Source: Thermoplasmata archaeon (GTDB taxonomy: Archaea > Thermoplasmatota > Thermoplasmata > GCA-020350865). Taken from it: 64,000 nt of DNA. The DNA is taken from positions 2,412,927 through 2,476,926 of the forward strand of contig CP070751.1 of assembly GCA_020348445.1 (NCBI GenBank), read 5' to 3'. Position 1 is the stretch's first letter, and each line of letters begins with the position of its first letter. Below the pieces are notes generated by a model. That model made no database searches. It saw nothing but the letters and a program-made list of their open reading frames with translations, and had not been told where the DNA came from. Positions 26,936 through 36,908 of the stretch are shown one piece after another. A program made the translations under genes and the position numbers.

Positions 26936-29900
26936 TTGAAATTCTATGGGCAACGAAGTACAATAATAGCCTGTGTATTACTATTGTCGATGATCGCTGC
27001 AAGCGGCCTTGTGAGTGCGTGTTTTTCTCAGACCACATCATGCGAGGGAACATCGGTTTCCCAAGGAGACGGCGGTGCAACTGATTACTGGTATGATGAC
27101 CTCTATCCTCCTCCCCACACAGTGCACTTAAACGAAGGAACAGAATGGATCATCAATGTCAGGGGAGGTGGAGGATGCAGTGATTACGAGCATTTGACTG
27201 TCACAGATGATAATGAACCTTCAAATTGGGTAACAACCATTACAATGGGTGAAATCTACAATGGTGACTTTCATTATTATCCTTCCCATATCCCAGTGCT
27301 GACAGGAGATGACATCGAAGGTAGGGAAATATATATCGGAAGAACCTGGGATTTTGATATCATATATAATGTGACAAATGATGGCTCACCTATGGATTGC
27401 ATAGATCAGGTTTGCACTGTCTATGTCGTAGGTTATGACCCTGAAAACCAACACGATTATGTCTTTGTGCATACAAACACCATAATTGAGGATAGTTATC
27501 CTTTAATTGAGTTATTCTCCCCCAACGGCAACGAGTCTTGGAGCGGAACTCATAAAGTTACTTGGGATGCAGTTGATGACCAGATTTGGCCTCCGAATCC
27601 CATAGATATCTATTATTCAACGTCTGGAACCAGCGGGCCCTGGATCGAAATCAACTCTGGCAGTTACTCCCAAGAAGATGACGGTGAAGAGGACTGGACC
27701 TTGCCTTTGGGTGTGGAATCTCAGGATTCCTATGTGAAAGTGGTTGCCACCGATACCAAAGGGCAAAGCAGCCACGATATAAGTGACGAGGCCTTTGAAA
27801 TCGATACCATAGCTCCCACAGTGGAGTCGACGGATCCCGAAGACAATGAAGAGGGAGTTCCTCTAAGCAAGGAAGTCGTTGTTATGTTTTCAGAGCCTAT
27901 GGATACGGAAAGTGTGACCATTACTCAGACCGGAGGAACAGATCCCGGGGGTTGGGATTGGACATGGAGTCCTTGTCGAAGGCAGTGCACAGGCACGCAT
28001 AATAACTGGGATTATGGCGAAAATATCGAGATGACTGTAATTGCTGGATTTGCAGATGATACCGAGGATTCACCTAACTCGAATCCCACTGCGTACGTGT
28101 GGGATTTCAAAGTAACTCCATTGGAAGTTGATAAAGTTGTAATCGAAGATGAACCTGGAGGAAATGGTGATGCTATCACTGATCAGACAATCCCCATAGA
28201 ATTAGAGATCCAAGGTTGGGCTGCAGGGTACAACACCACAACAGGGGATTACATCGGTGATGTAGAAGTAAATTGGTTTGTAACCAATGCAAATGGTTCG
28301 TCGGCATCAACTTCTCCTTCCCCAGATGTGAGCTCGACCTTTGATGCCGGCCCAAATCCGGGGGATGCCATATGGAAGATATGCGATACTGAAGGGCATC
28401 AATATGAGGTTCACTTTAAAATAGTGGAACCCGCAATCGATTATATAATTATAAGGGATGCTCCCAACGGTGAGGGAAATCCCATCGATGATCAAAACAT
28501 CAATGTCAACGAAGATGTCCTGGGTTATTCTGCGGGTTATAACGATACCCATGGTTATATAGAAGATATCATTGCAGAATGGACTGTTCAAAATTCCAAT
28601 GGCGCAGAAGCAGATACATCTCCTTCTTCCGGCTCAAGTTCCACCTTTGATTCAGGCCCCAAAACTGGCACTGCAGTTTGGAAGGCATGTGACACTCATG
28701 GACATTATGATACTGTAACGTTCACGATAATTGCTATGGTGGATTATATCCGCATAGAATATCAGGACGGAACAGAGATCTGCGATGTTACCATGACCAC
28801 AGATGAAACCCTAAGATGTTATGCAAGAGCCTACAACCATGGGACAGGTCTTCTTGGCGATATAGCCGTCACTTGGAGCGTTTACGGAGACATCGGTTAC
28901 GTTTCGCCCACATATGGCAAAACAACCACCTTTTATGCGGAAAAAGTGGGAACAGGACACATCCATGCCTGTGACGGCAACTATCATACAGACAACACCG
29001 GAACCATAACTGTGACCCATGGAGAATGCTGTTCCATTTTAATAACACCGGAGGATACGTCACTAACTTCTGATCTCACCAAGCAGTATACAGCAACCTG
29101 CAGCGATGCCGATGGCAACACTTGGGAAGGAACCGATGGCACCTGGTCAGAAACAGACCCAATAGGTACGATTTCAAGTTCAGGCCTATTCGATGCCGGT
29201 AAAGTCGGGAAATGGACCATTGAATACACGGAAAATGATGTCTCTAGCTCCACTGAGGTCACAGTTACAATTGGCTCGATAACTAGCATAGAGATAACAC
29301 CCGAGGGCTGGAGCGGCACAGCCGATGAGTCTGTTGCATATACGGCAATAGGCACCGATTCCGACGGTAATGAAAGGGACATAACCGAGTTCACAACGTT
29401 CACCACAACTGATCCATTGGGATATTGTGATATGGATACATATTATGCAGCCAAGGTCGGTAATTGGAGGGTTGAAGGGGAGTTTCATGGCCTCAAAGAC
29501 TCAGGATCCGTTAGTGTTGATGAAGGTGTTCTGTACGAAATTATAATGGAAGATGAGGAAGGAGAACCTATTGACCTTTCTTCAGCAGTAATAGGCCAAT
29601 CCATTGAAATCTTCGCAAAAGGCTATGATGAGGATGGAAATCCCATAGATTATGTACATGTATTTTGGGACATTGACGATAAAAAGGTCTGCGAACTCGA
29701 TTCCGAAGAAGGCACCTCAACTATAATCACGATAAAGGATTCTGGATCAAGCATGATCACAGCCGGGATTTCTGGAATCACGGATTATGTAACATTCTCG
29801 GTACCTCTTGATTCTGATGAGGACGGAATGTCAGATAGATGGGAAATCGAACATTTCGGTGACCTTGAGCAGGACGAAGATGACGATCCCGATAACGACG

Positions 29901-30103
29901 GAATATCGAATTTGGATGAGTACATTGATGACACAGATCCAATGAAGGCCGATTCCGACGGTTCAGACGGTTCAAGTGGCTCCAGTGGTCTCGGTGGTGA
30001 TAAAGACAGTTATGACATGTATCTGCTACTGTTGATAATCGCCATCATCGCCATTCTATTAGTAGTTCTGATAATGCTACTTACACGAAAAAAGAAATAT
30101 TAG
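26936..30103 (+). CDS. Giant membrane-anchored surface protein: Cys/Gly N-terminal domain, SbsA-like and six Ig-like repeats, TSP3 stalk
   Basis: This is a 1055-residue protein starting at TTG 26936 (the only in-frame start before the signal peptide; AAGGAAGTGG upstream). Signal peptide about 6-28. Residues about 29-185 form a domain shared with the next gene, with QGDGG.TDYWY, a GGGGC motif and GYDPENQHDY. An Ig-like domain follows, then an SbsA-type Ig domain (about 295-390; AP.VESTDPEDNEEG, MFSEPMD). About six Ig-like repeats of ~90 residues come next (about 395-960), two of them close to the repeats of the 47155 protein. A short Asp-rich TSP3-like stretch, a Ser/Gly linker, one membrane helix (about 1026-1048) and a Lys tail end the protein. 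Function unknown; surface-layer or adhesin role inferred. Confidence 0.84.
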   Translation: MKFYGQRSTIIACVLLLSMIAASGLVSACFSQTTSCEGTSVSQGDGGATDYWYDDLYPPPHTVHLNEGTEWIINVRGGGGCSDYEHLTVTDDNEPSNWVTTITMGEIYNGDFHYYPSHIPVLTGDDIEGREIYIGRTWDFDIIYNVTNDGSPMDCIDQVCTVYVVGYDPENQHDYVFVHTNTIIEDSYPLIELFSPNGNESWSGTHKVTWDAVDDQIWPPNPIDIYYSTSGTSGPWIEINSGSYSQEDDGEEDWTLPLGVESQDSYVKVVATDTKGQSSHDISDEAFEIDTIAPTVESTDPEDNEEGVPLSKEVVVMFSEPMDTESVTITQTGGTDPGGWDWTWSPCRRQCTGTHNNWDYGENIEMTVIAGFADDTEDSPNSNPTAYVWDFKVTPLEVDKVVIEDEPGGNGDAITDQTIPIELEIQGWAAGYNTTTGDYIGDVEVNWFVTNANGSSASTSPSPDVSSTFDAGPNPGDAIWKICDTEGHQYEVHFKIVEPAIDYIIIRDAPNGEGNPIDDQNINVNEDVLGYSAGYNDTHGYIEDIIAEWTVQNSNGAEADTSPSSGSSSTFDSGPKTGTAVWKACDTHGHYDTVTFTIIAMVDYIRIEYQDGTEICDVTMTTDETLRCYARAYNHGTGLLGDIAVTWSVYGDIGYVSPTYGKTTTFYAEKVGTGHIHACDGNYHTDNTGTITVTHGECCSILITPEDTSLTSDLTKQYTATCSDADGNTWEGTDGTWSETDPIGTISSSGLFDAGKVGKWTIEYTENDVSSSTEVTVTIGSITSIEITPEGWSGTADESVAYTAIGTDSDGNERDITEFTTFTTTDPLGYCDMDTYYAAKVGNWRVEGEFHGLKDSGSVSVDEGVLYEIIMEDEEGEPIDLSSAVIGQSIEIFAKGYDEDGNPIDYVHVFWDIDDKKVCELDSEEGTSTIITIKDSGSSMITAGISGITDYVTFSVPLDSDEDGMSDRWEIEHFGDLEQDEDDDPDNDGISNLDEYIDDTDPMKADSDGSDGSSGSSGLGGDKDSYDMYLLLLIIAIIAILLVVLIMLLTRKKKY

Positions 30104-30123
30104 ACGAGTAAAGAAGGAAAAGA

Positions 30124-30150
30124 AGGGCCCTTATTTTTAGAAAGGACCCT
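30124..30150. terminator. Imperfect inverted repeat after the 26936 gene
   Basis: AGGGCCCTT (30124-30132) and AAGGACCCT (30142-30150) pair at eight of nine positions around a nine-base loop containing TTTTT, 20 bases after the stop. It could help terminate the transcript or protect its end. Confidence 0.4.
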
Positions 30151-30245
30151 GAGGCCTGATAAATATTTTAGTTATATACTAAGCTATCGGGAAAAATCCA
30201 GATAATAACGATATTCGAGTATTACCCATCTATATTAGGCAAAGT

Positions 30246-30253
30246 TTATATAT
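30246..30253 (+). promoter_or_regulatory. TATA box upstream of the 30329 gene
   Basis: TTATATAT within AAAGTTTATATATCC is a strong archaeal TATA box, 76-83 bases before the ATG at 30329. A second candidate, CCTATAAAAG at 30261-30270, lies closer and could be the main one. Confidence 0.4.
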
Positions 30254-30328
30254 CCACAAACCTATAAAAGAATTGTCCAATTTGATGACTGGGTTGATAA
30301 TAACCTCAAATCATTTGGAGGGGCGAAG

Positions 30329-32416
30329 ATGAAACACAAATCGATGTGGGCTATTCTCATAGTCACAGGTTTATTAGTGTCTATAGCGATTGTGAGCTTC
30401 CCTGCAGCGGCCTGCTTTACACAGTACACAAAATGCGATGGGCGGGAGGTTCGACAGGGTGATGGTGGAGGAACAGATTATTGGTACAACCATCTATATC
30501 CTGACAAGCGTGATGTGGATCCCGGATTGAGTGTGGAATGGATCATCAATATCCGCGGAGGTGGTGGTTGTAGTGGCTACGAGCACGCCACTATATCGGA
30601 CAACGATCCCCCTAGTGGATGGGTGACAGAAATTGAAATGGGTGATATAAATACCGGTTCTTTCACCTATATTGATAATGGCATGCCTGTAACCAAAGGT
30701 GATGATATAGAAGATAGGGAATTTAAAATTGGAAGGAGCTGGAATTTTGATGTGATATACAGAATCACCGCACCTGGTGGGGCTTCGGGTGGGGAATTTG
30801 CGAATATGACATGCACAGTGTACGTTGTTGGGTACTCACCTGAAAATCAACACGACTACGTTTATGTTCACTGCGAGGCTGTTGTGGTAGCTACAAACCA
30901 ACCTATTATTCTTGTAATGGATCCAAATGGAGATAGGACATGTTCGAGTATGACAATCATAATGTGGGACGTACTCTTCGCAATAGTGCCATTCGATCAG
31001 TTGTATTTTGATATCTATTTAAGCTCAGATGGTGGAGTGACATACCCAGATACATTAGCAACAGGCCTTAATTTTCCCATGCCACCATTTGAACTCCCCT
31101 GGGATACCACCGCACATCCTGACGACATCAATTACAGAATAATGATTGAAGCATTCGATGGCACAAATTATGGCCATGATATATCTGATAGCAATTTTGC
31201 CATAGATAATTATGGACCTGACCCACCTACGGAATTGAAAATTCATTTTGGTCTTGTATCAGATGCGGAGCCAACAGCAAAAGCGTCGGGAGATAATACC
31301 GGTTCTCCGTTGGAAAGGCTCGCGAAGGATGACTCCAGGGGTTATATTGTCCCAAAGCAGATGACCCTCGAGATGGAGACATTTAATGTCACAACTCAAA
31401 ACGAACCTGTTGAGAGTGCAGAACTCTATGTTGAGTACTGGGTGGAGAATACTGGATACAGTGGAATATCAAGCGTGATGTGGAAATTGGAATCGGAGGG
31501 AACATTCCATAATACCGATATTACACCCCAGAGTTCTGAAATGTCGCCAGTTCTTAAAACCTATGATCTGTACGCCCAAGGTGTGGATACAATAGATAAG
31601 ATAATGAATCTGGATATCATGTTCTGGAACACTGACGGAGGCGAGGCTCAGAATGTTAGCTTTGATTATATTTGGGTCAAATTCAAAGCCAGTTCCAATG
31701 ACCTTGGATTAACCTGGGAACCCGCGACTGCACCTGATTTCAGCCATTATCGGATCTACAGAAGCCCTGATAACTCCGCCTTTACCCAAGTAGGTGAAAC
31801 ACATGCCACTGCTTGGAATGATGACGGTGACAGAGGAGTTGATTTGAGCAACTACTTCTACAAGGTTCATGCAGTGGACCTGGGAGACCATGAGGGACCA
31901 CCAACATACACAGTGGGAAAAATGGTTTCTCCAATATCAGGTGGATGGAACATGGTGTCTTTGCCCCTTGAACAGTTGGGAGGCGGATCCATTGATGCAT
32001 CACTGAAGAGCATAGAGGGGAATTATATCTCTCTCCAGACCTATCATGCAGGTTATTCAAGGCCATGGCTGCATTGGCATGAATCCAAACCAGGCATGCT
32101 CAACACCTTAACCAGTATGGACCACAAGTCCGGTTACTATGTTGATGTGGGCTCATCTGGACATCTAAAAACCATTGGCAAAGTAATTGCTGGTGAGAGC
32201 ATCCCCCTCAAAACAGGCTGGAACCTGATCGGGTTCCCGAGTCTGATATCTGTGGATAGAGACACTGCTTTAACTTCGATAGCGGGACTATATGACGCTG
32301 TTTACGGATTCGACGCCACAGCTGGGAAAGAGAAACCCATATTAGGCACTGACATGATGGACCCGGGAAGCAGTTACTGGATCCATGTTACAGAAGATTG
32401 CGTTCTGGGGTTCTAA
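30329..32416 (+). CDS. Secreted paralogue with Cys/Gly N-terminal domain and terminal GWNL module
   Basis: This is a 695-residue protein. Signal peptide about 1-29 (ends AAACF); GGAGGGG lies just before the ATG. Residues about 30-185 match the N-terminal domain of the preceding gene almost motif for motif (RQGDGGGTDYWYN, WIINIRGGGGCSGYEH, GYSPENQHDY). Ig-like domains follow (about 190-300), then a beta-sandwich (about 340-460) and an FN3-like unit (about 462-535; YRIYRSPDNS, DLSNYFYKVHAVD). The terminal module (about 539-695) carries GWNMVSLPL, the conserved SRPWLHWH and GWNLIGFPS. There is no C-terminal helix. The two neighbours share a head but use different C-terminal solutions: helix in the first, GWNL module in the second. 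Confidence 0.86.
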   Translation: MKHKSMWAILIVTGLLVSIAIVSFPAAACFTQYTKCDGREVRQGDGGGTDYWYNHLYPDKRDVDPGLSVEWIINIRGGGGCSGYEHATISDNDPPSGWVTEIEMGDINTGSFTYIDNGMPVTKGDDIEDREFKIGRSWNFDVIYRITAPGGASGGEFANMTCTVYVVGYSPENQHDYVYVHCEAVVVATNQPIILVMDPNGDRTCSSMTIIMWDVLFAIVPFDQLYFDIYLSSDGGVTYPDTLATGLNFPMPPFELPWDTTAHPDDINYRIMIEAFDGTNYGHDISDSNFAIDNYGPDPPTELKIHFGLVSDAEPTAKASGDNTGSPLERLAKDDSRGYIVPKQMTLEMETFNVTTQNEPVESAELYVEYWVENTGYSGISSVMWKLESEGTFHNTDITPQSSEMSPVLKTYDLYAQGVDTIDKIMNLDIMFWNTDGGEAQNVSFDYIWVKFKASSNDLGLTWEPATAPDFSHYRIYRSPDNSAFTQVGETHATAWNDDGDRGVDLSNYFYKVHAVDLGDHEGPPTYTVGKMVSPISGGWNMVSLPLEQLGGGSIDASLKSIEGNYISLQTYHAGYSRPWLHWHESKPGMLNTLTSMDHKSGYYVDVGSSGHLKTIGKVIAGESIPLKTGWNLIGFPSLISVDRDTALTSIAGLYDAVYGFDATAGKEKPILGTDMMDPGSSYWIHVTEDCVLGF

Positions 32417-32597
32417 GTCACTTTAGAGAATCCGATATAAGAAGGCCGGTTTCTATAATAACCATACGTTAGTGGGAACCATCTTAACCTGATTACATTA
32501 CCTTCAGTAAAACAATATACCCCGCGATACTATTGGGATAAATTTATAATATGACTTATGAATATCTTCCGACATAATCCTTTGGGATGAGTCAAAG

Positions 32598-34304
32598 ATG
32601 AACAAAAAATTGTATGTGTTATCCATATCATTCATACTGATTCTGGGCACTTTTTCTTGTATTGAAGTGGAAAATACAGACGGGTTCATGTTCCGAGGTG
32701 ACTTGTACAGAAGTGGCGTATACGAATCAAAAGTGCCCAATAACAATACCCTTTTATGGAGCTTTGATACAGGAATTTACCGGGTGCAGTCCTCTCCTGT
32801 TGTCGTAGATGGCAGGATTTTTTTTGGGAGTGACGATAACAACGTTTATTGCCTGGATGCTCTAACAGGAGATGAGATTTGGAACTTTTCAACAGAAGGA
32901 GCCGTGGGTTCCACACCAGCGGTTGTGGATGGAGTGGTTTATGTGGGATCCGCAGACAGGAACCTCTATGCAATAGATGCAGTTTCCAAGGAAAAGCTTT
33001 GGAATTATACCTATGCAAGCTCTCCTGCCCAAATTACGTCCTCCCCGGCAGTGGTAAACAACATGATATTCTTTGCTTCCGATGACAACAATTTTTATGC
33101 TCTTAATATATCGAAAGCATCGACTCCCGAGTTGGAGTGGGTATTTCCAACTGGAAATGGTTTCCCCCCCAGTGAATATCAGTCAAGTCCAGCCGTCTTG
33201 TGGCCCTATGTATACTTTGGCTCAATAGATGGTAATCTATATTGTGTCTGGGCTAACAATGGGACCCAGAAATGGGCCTTTGAAATGGAAGACGGCCTTG
33301 AAATCTACACGACCCCGACTATATACAATGGCTCTATATACATAGGAGGTGCTGATTATAAAATCAATGGTGCTTTATATTGTCTTGATGCCCAAACTGG
33401 GGAAGAAAAATGGAGGTTTCTCCCCCCTGGTGAGGGGCGCTTCTCAGAGGTTTACTCCTCTGCAGCAGTACATGACGACATCGTATTTATTCATGCTTGG
33501 CATAAGACACCTGGTCCAGAGGAAGAAAGAGGGACCGTGTTTGCGATTCGAGGGGATCTAAACGGTGATGGGAATATCACAAACAATGAGATCAAATGGA
33601 GTTTTATCACATGGGATGACGAGGGTGGATCGTCCCCAACCGTGGCAGATGGAAAGGTGCTCGTTGGATCTACAAATAAAAAATTGTATTGTATTGACGA
33701 ATATACAGGGGAGGAGCTCTGGAATCTCACAACAGGTGGTCAAATCGTGGCCTCACCCACTGTCGCCTATGGAATTGTCTATATCACATCCGAGGACGGC
33801 ACACTGTACGCCATAGGAGGAGATGAACCAGCCTATTTGGAGGTCGAAATCATCCCTGAGTTTCCATCCATAAAATCCAACAGGGTGATGGGCATCTCAT
33901 TTAATGTTACTTACAGAGGTTTTCCAATCGAAGGTGCGTTCATCAACTTCGAGGTCGATTTGGGCAATCTATCCCAGAGCGGAGCAAGCACATTCGAGGA
34001 TGGCAGCCAGAGAATAAAATACAATGCCCCAGAGGTTTCTGAAAATACCACTGTTACAGTGCATGCCAAAGTCACTAAACCCGGATATCCCGAGGGAAAC
34101 TCAACTGCTTCATTCGTAGTTGAGCCACCAACATCTTACAAACAGATTAAATCGAGCAGCATGTTCTCTCTATCCAAGTACTGGTTGTATCTTGTTGCTA
34201 TATTTGTTCTCGTCGTGATAAATGTCGTTATCATGTATTATGCCAAAAGAAAAAAAAGTGATGAAGCAGGAAAATCTAAGGTCCAAGAAAATGTAGGGGA
34301 ATAA
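32598..34304 (+). CDS. Membrane-anchored PQQ-like (BamB-type) beta-propeller protein
   Basis: This is a 568-residue protein. Signal peptide about 1-23. Residues about 40-415 hold repeated blades of the type SSPVVVDGRIFFGSDDNNVYCLDALTG..W, the PQQ/pyrrolo-quinoline-like propeller repeat, here without the residues that would prove quinone binding. An Ig-like domain (about 415-510) is followed by one membrane helix (about 525-548) and a basic tail (RKKSDEAGK). A TATA-like TTTATAAT at 32543-32550 lies 48 bases upstream. It is the first gene of the tight operon 32598-40013, with one base separating it from the WD40 gene. It is probably a surface scaffold or binding protein acting with the propellers that follow. 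Confidence 0.85.
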   Translation: MNKKLYVLSISFILILGTFSCIEVENTDGFMFRGDLYRSGVYESKVPNNNTLLWSFDTGIYRVQSSPVVVDGRIFFGSDDNNVYCLDALTGDEIWNFSTEGAVGSTPAVVDGVVYVGSADRNLYAIDAVSKEKLWNYTYASSPAQITSSPAVVNNMIFFASDDNNFYALNISKASTPELEWVFPTGNGFPPSEYQSSPAVLWPYVYFGSIDGNLYCVWANNGTQKWAFEMEDGLEIYTTPTIYNGSIYIGGADYKINGALYCLDAQTGEEKWRFLPPGEGRFSEVYSSAAVHDDIVFIHAWHKTPGPEEERGTVFAIRGDLNGDGNITNNEIKWSFITWDDEGGSSPTVADGKVLVGSTNKKLYCIDEYTGEELWNLTTGGQIVASPTVAYGIVYITSEDGTLYAIGGDEPAYLEVEIIPEFPSIKSNRVMGISFNVTYRGFPIEGAFINFEVDLGNLSQSGASTFEDGSQRIKYNAPEVSENTTVTVHAKVTKPGYPEGNSTASFVVEPPTSYKQIKSSSMFSLSKYWLYLVAIFVLVVINVVIMYYAKRKKSDEAGKSKVQENVGE

Positions 34305-34305
34305 A

Positions 34306-35529
34306 ATGAGTTTTATTGCAACAAAAACACAAGCCTTGCTTTTGGTAATTATAATATGCATAACCTTATTTCCGTCGGGGAATTCCAATGAAGCAATGGA
34401 TGTTACCACCTTGAACCTTCTTTGGGAGAACAAAGAGGGGCACAACGCCACGCTGTGGTCTGTCAGGTGGTCACCCGATGACAGCATGATCTCAGCCACC
34501 TATTTTGACAACACAACCACGATATTCAACGCCCAAAACGGCTCCATTATAACGAAAATGGGGGCTCATCCGAAACCCCATGGAACCCGATGTGATGGTG
34601 AGCAAGATTGCGAAATTGAAGAGCATCTACCAACAAGATCCAGCGCCTGGTCCCCAGATGGCAAATATCTGGCAACTGGAGGGGACAACAGGCTCATAAT
34701 CATATATGCAAGCATAAACTGGTCTGTGGTAAAGATATTAGAGGGACATGAGCAAAGCGTCCTCACCTTGGAGTGGTCTCCTGGGGGAACAATGATCGCA
34801 TCCGGCTCTGGAACAGATAAGGTGGCCATTCACAATGAAGACAAAAAAGAGAATATAGTTAAGATCTGGGATTTCTCCACCGGCTTGGTTATTGCTGAGC
34901 TCGAAGGACATCAGGATGGTGTTATGAACGTGAAATGGTCTCCCAACGGCTCCCAGATCGCCTCTGCATCAGATGATAAAAAAATTATGCTGTGGAGCAC
35001 CTCCGACTGGACGAGAACCATGACCCTGGATGACCACGTCTTGGGTGTGCTTGATGTGGATTGGTCTCCAAATGGTACCTTTCTTGTGTCAGGAAGCAGA
35101 GATTACAAAGTCAGGTTGTGGGATGCCCAAACTGGTGAATCCATTGATAGATGGACAGAACCCAACTGCATTCGTTCTGTTCATTGGCATCCAGATAAAG
35201 GGCTCATCGCAAATTCAGGCGTTGGGGAGACCATGCTTAAAATCCGCAATGCTACAACAGGCACAGTGATCAAGACATTTACAGAATCTGCCGATTCAAA
35301 AAGCGTGGTCATGTCCTCACGATGGTCACACGACGGATTGAAACTGGCTGCTGGGGCAGGTTTGGAGCACGCGTTGAGGGTATACTCCTTTGGTATATCA
35401 AGTGAAAAGGAGTCCAAAGAGATTCCATCGTGGGTTCCAGGCACCGTATTGTTCATGGCCATCACCGCTATTGTTGTAGTTTTGATTATGATTCCAGTAT
35501 TGGGAAAATTACAGGAGAGTGGAAGGTGA
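34306..35529 (+). CDS. Exported WD40 beta-propeller with C-terminal membrane helix
   Basis: This is a 407-residue protein with signal peptide (about 1-27). WD40 blades at about 40-365 show the standard pattern W SPDG..IA.GS.D..V.IWD, for example HEQSVLTLEWSPGG, GHQDGVMNVKWSPNG and SRDYKVRLWDAQTG. One membrane helix (about 375-397) ends the protein. The repeats are typical of cytoplasmic WD40 proteins, yet the signal peptide and C-terminal anchor put the propeller outside the cell, which is less common. It starts one base after the PQQ gene and is followed by an FG-GAP gene one base after its own stop. A protein-binding role is inferred. Confidence 0.88.
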   Translation: MSFIATKTQALLLVIIICITLFPSGNSNEAMDVTTLNLLWENKEGHNATLWSVRWSPDDSMISATYFDNTTTIFNAQNGSIITKMGAHPKPHGTRCDGEQDCEIEEHLPTRSSAWSPDGKYLATGGDNRLIIIYASINWSVVKILEGHEQSVLTLEWSPGGTMIASGSGTDKVAIHNEDKKENIVKIWDFSTGLVIAELEGHQDGVMNVKWSPNGSQIASASDDKKIMLWSTSDWTRTMTLDDHVLGVLDVDWSPNGTFLVSGSRDYKVRLWDAQTGESIDRWTEPNCIRSVHWHPDKGLIANSGVGETMLKIRNATTGTVIKTFTESADSKSVVMSSRWSHDGLKLAAGAGLEHALRVYSFGISSEKESKEIPSWVPGTVLFMAITAIVVVLIMIPVLGKLQESGR

Positions 35530-35530
35530 A

Positions 35531-36898
35531 ATGGTATTGAGCAACCTTATAAGAAGGGCGAGCGTAATTTTTCTTTCGTTGATTCTTCTTATGATGTTCT
35601 TTCCTTACACGTTAACCTCAAAAGCTGATATCGATTCCAATTATCTAGGAAACGGCCCTGGTAGGTTCAACTCATTGAAGGCCCAGGATATCGATTCAGA
35701 CGGTAACGTGGAGGTCGTTTTCGGTAACTATGAAGGTTATCTCAACATAATCGAAAGTAGGGACGGCAGTTATTTTGAAAAATGGCGTTCTGACTCCTTG
35801 GGAACGAGGTTATGGGGTCTTTGTATTGCTGATTGTGATTCAGACGGCACAAATGAGATAATAGCAGGAAATGGCGAGGGGGAGTTCTATGTTTTTGATG
35901 CAGTATCAAACGAGTTAGAGTGGAAAAAGGAGGATCTAGGACGTGATGCCCATGGCATTGCTGTGGGCAACATAGACTCTGATGAAAATTTGGAGATAGT
36001 TGTGGGAACAGGCTATAAAACAGACATACCCTTGGGAAATGTGTATGTATTCGACGGTAAAACCCATGAACTTGAGGCAGAATTGGGTCCCATTTCTTCA
36101 AGGCATCGCGGAGTTGCAATCGATGATGTGGATTTGGACGGTGTAAATGAAATAATCTTTGGAAGCGGAGTATCCTTGGGAGAGACCCCAGGTGAAGGTT
36201 ACATTTACATATACGGTTTTGATGGCGAAGATTACATCCAGGAATGGAAAAGCGAGGATCTTGATGGTGATGTCATAGGTCTTGTGATCTACGATCTTGA
36301 GGGCGATGGTACTTTAGAAATTATCGCAGGAAACGGCTACAGGTACAACCAGGGTTATTGCTTTATATTCAGATATGTAGGAGAAGGAAGCGATTCAGGT
36401 TCCGGAACTCCTGCCATTTATCAACAGGTATGGGAAAGCGAGGATATAGGACCCAAGGCTTATGGACTGGATGTTGGGGATATCGACGATGATGGTATAA
36501 CAGAGATCGTTGTGGGCAACCAACCTGGCTATATTTGGATCTTCGATGCAAATACCCACGAGGTTGAGTGGAAAAGTCCGCTTTTAGGCACCGATATTCT
36601 AGGCATAGAAATCGCGGATGTTGATTTGGATGGTGAGGTCGAGATCATCGCCTCCCAGGGGGGCTACATTGGAAAAGCTGACTGGACATCAGCCTATACT
36701 GCCCCGCATATATACATAATAAATGGTAGAACCCATGAGATCGAGACCAAATTGGGCGAGTACGATTATTTGGAAATCCTATTTACGGTGGTGGTGATAG
36801 TACTTATTGTAATTACCTTGGTTCACCTCAATCGGGTGCTAAGGATCAAAAAAACAATCCGGAAAACCAAAGTTGATACAAAAAGAGGAATCAAATGA
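35531..36898 (+). CDS. Exported FG-GAP/VCBS-repeat beta-propeller with C-terminal membrane helix
   Basis: This is a 455-residue protein. The ATG at 35531 is preceded by GGAAGGTGA, which overlaps the previous stop; the GTG at 35519 is rejected because it lies inside that site. Signal peptide about 8-30. FG-GAP/VCBS-type blades run at about 35-405 with repeated DIDSDGN.EVVFGN, DCDSDGTNEIIAGNGEG and DIDDDGITEIVVGN, in which the Asp-rich loops are expected to bind Ca2+ as in integrin alpha propellers. One membrane helix (about 412-435) and a strongly basic tail (KKTIRKTKVDTKRG) follow. It is the third consecutive propeller in this operon, upstream of the redox genes. Confidence 0.86.
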   Translation: MVLSNLIRRASVIFLSLILLMMFFPYTLTSKADIDSNYLGNGPGRFNSLKAQDIDSDGNVEVVFGNYEGYLNIIESRDGSYFEKWRSDSLGTRLWGLCIADCDSDGTNEIIAGNGEGEFYVFDAVSNELEWKKEDLGRDAHGIAVGNIDSDENLEIVVGTGYKTDIPLGNVYVFDGKTHELEAELGPISSRHRGVAIDDVDLDGVNEIIFGSGVSLGETPGEGYIYIYGFDGEDYIQEWKSEDLDGDVIGLVIYDLEGDGTLEIIAGNGYRYNQGYCFIFRYVGEGSDSGSGTPAIYQQVWESEDIGPKAYGLDVGDIDDDGITEIVVGNQPGYIWIFDANTHEVEWKSPLLGTDILGIEIADVDLDGEVEIIASQGGYIGKADWTSAYTAPHIYIINGRTHEIETKLGEYDYLEILFTVVVIVLIVITLVHLNRVLRIKKTIRKTKVDTKRGIK

Positions 36899-36908
36899 GG
36901 TATAAAAG

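Noticed and set aside
32598-34304. PQQ-dependent dehydrogenase
   Set aside because: The blades match the general PQQ-like repeat, but there is no catalytic Asp/Glu region or quinone-stacking Trp or Cys pair that I can point to; BamB-like binding propeller is safer.
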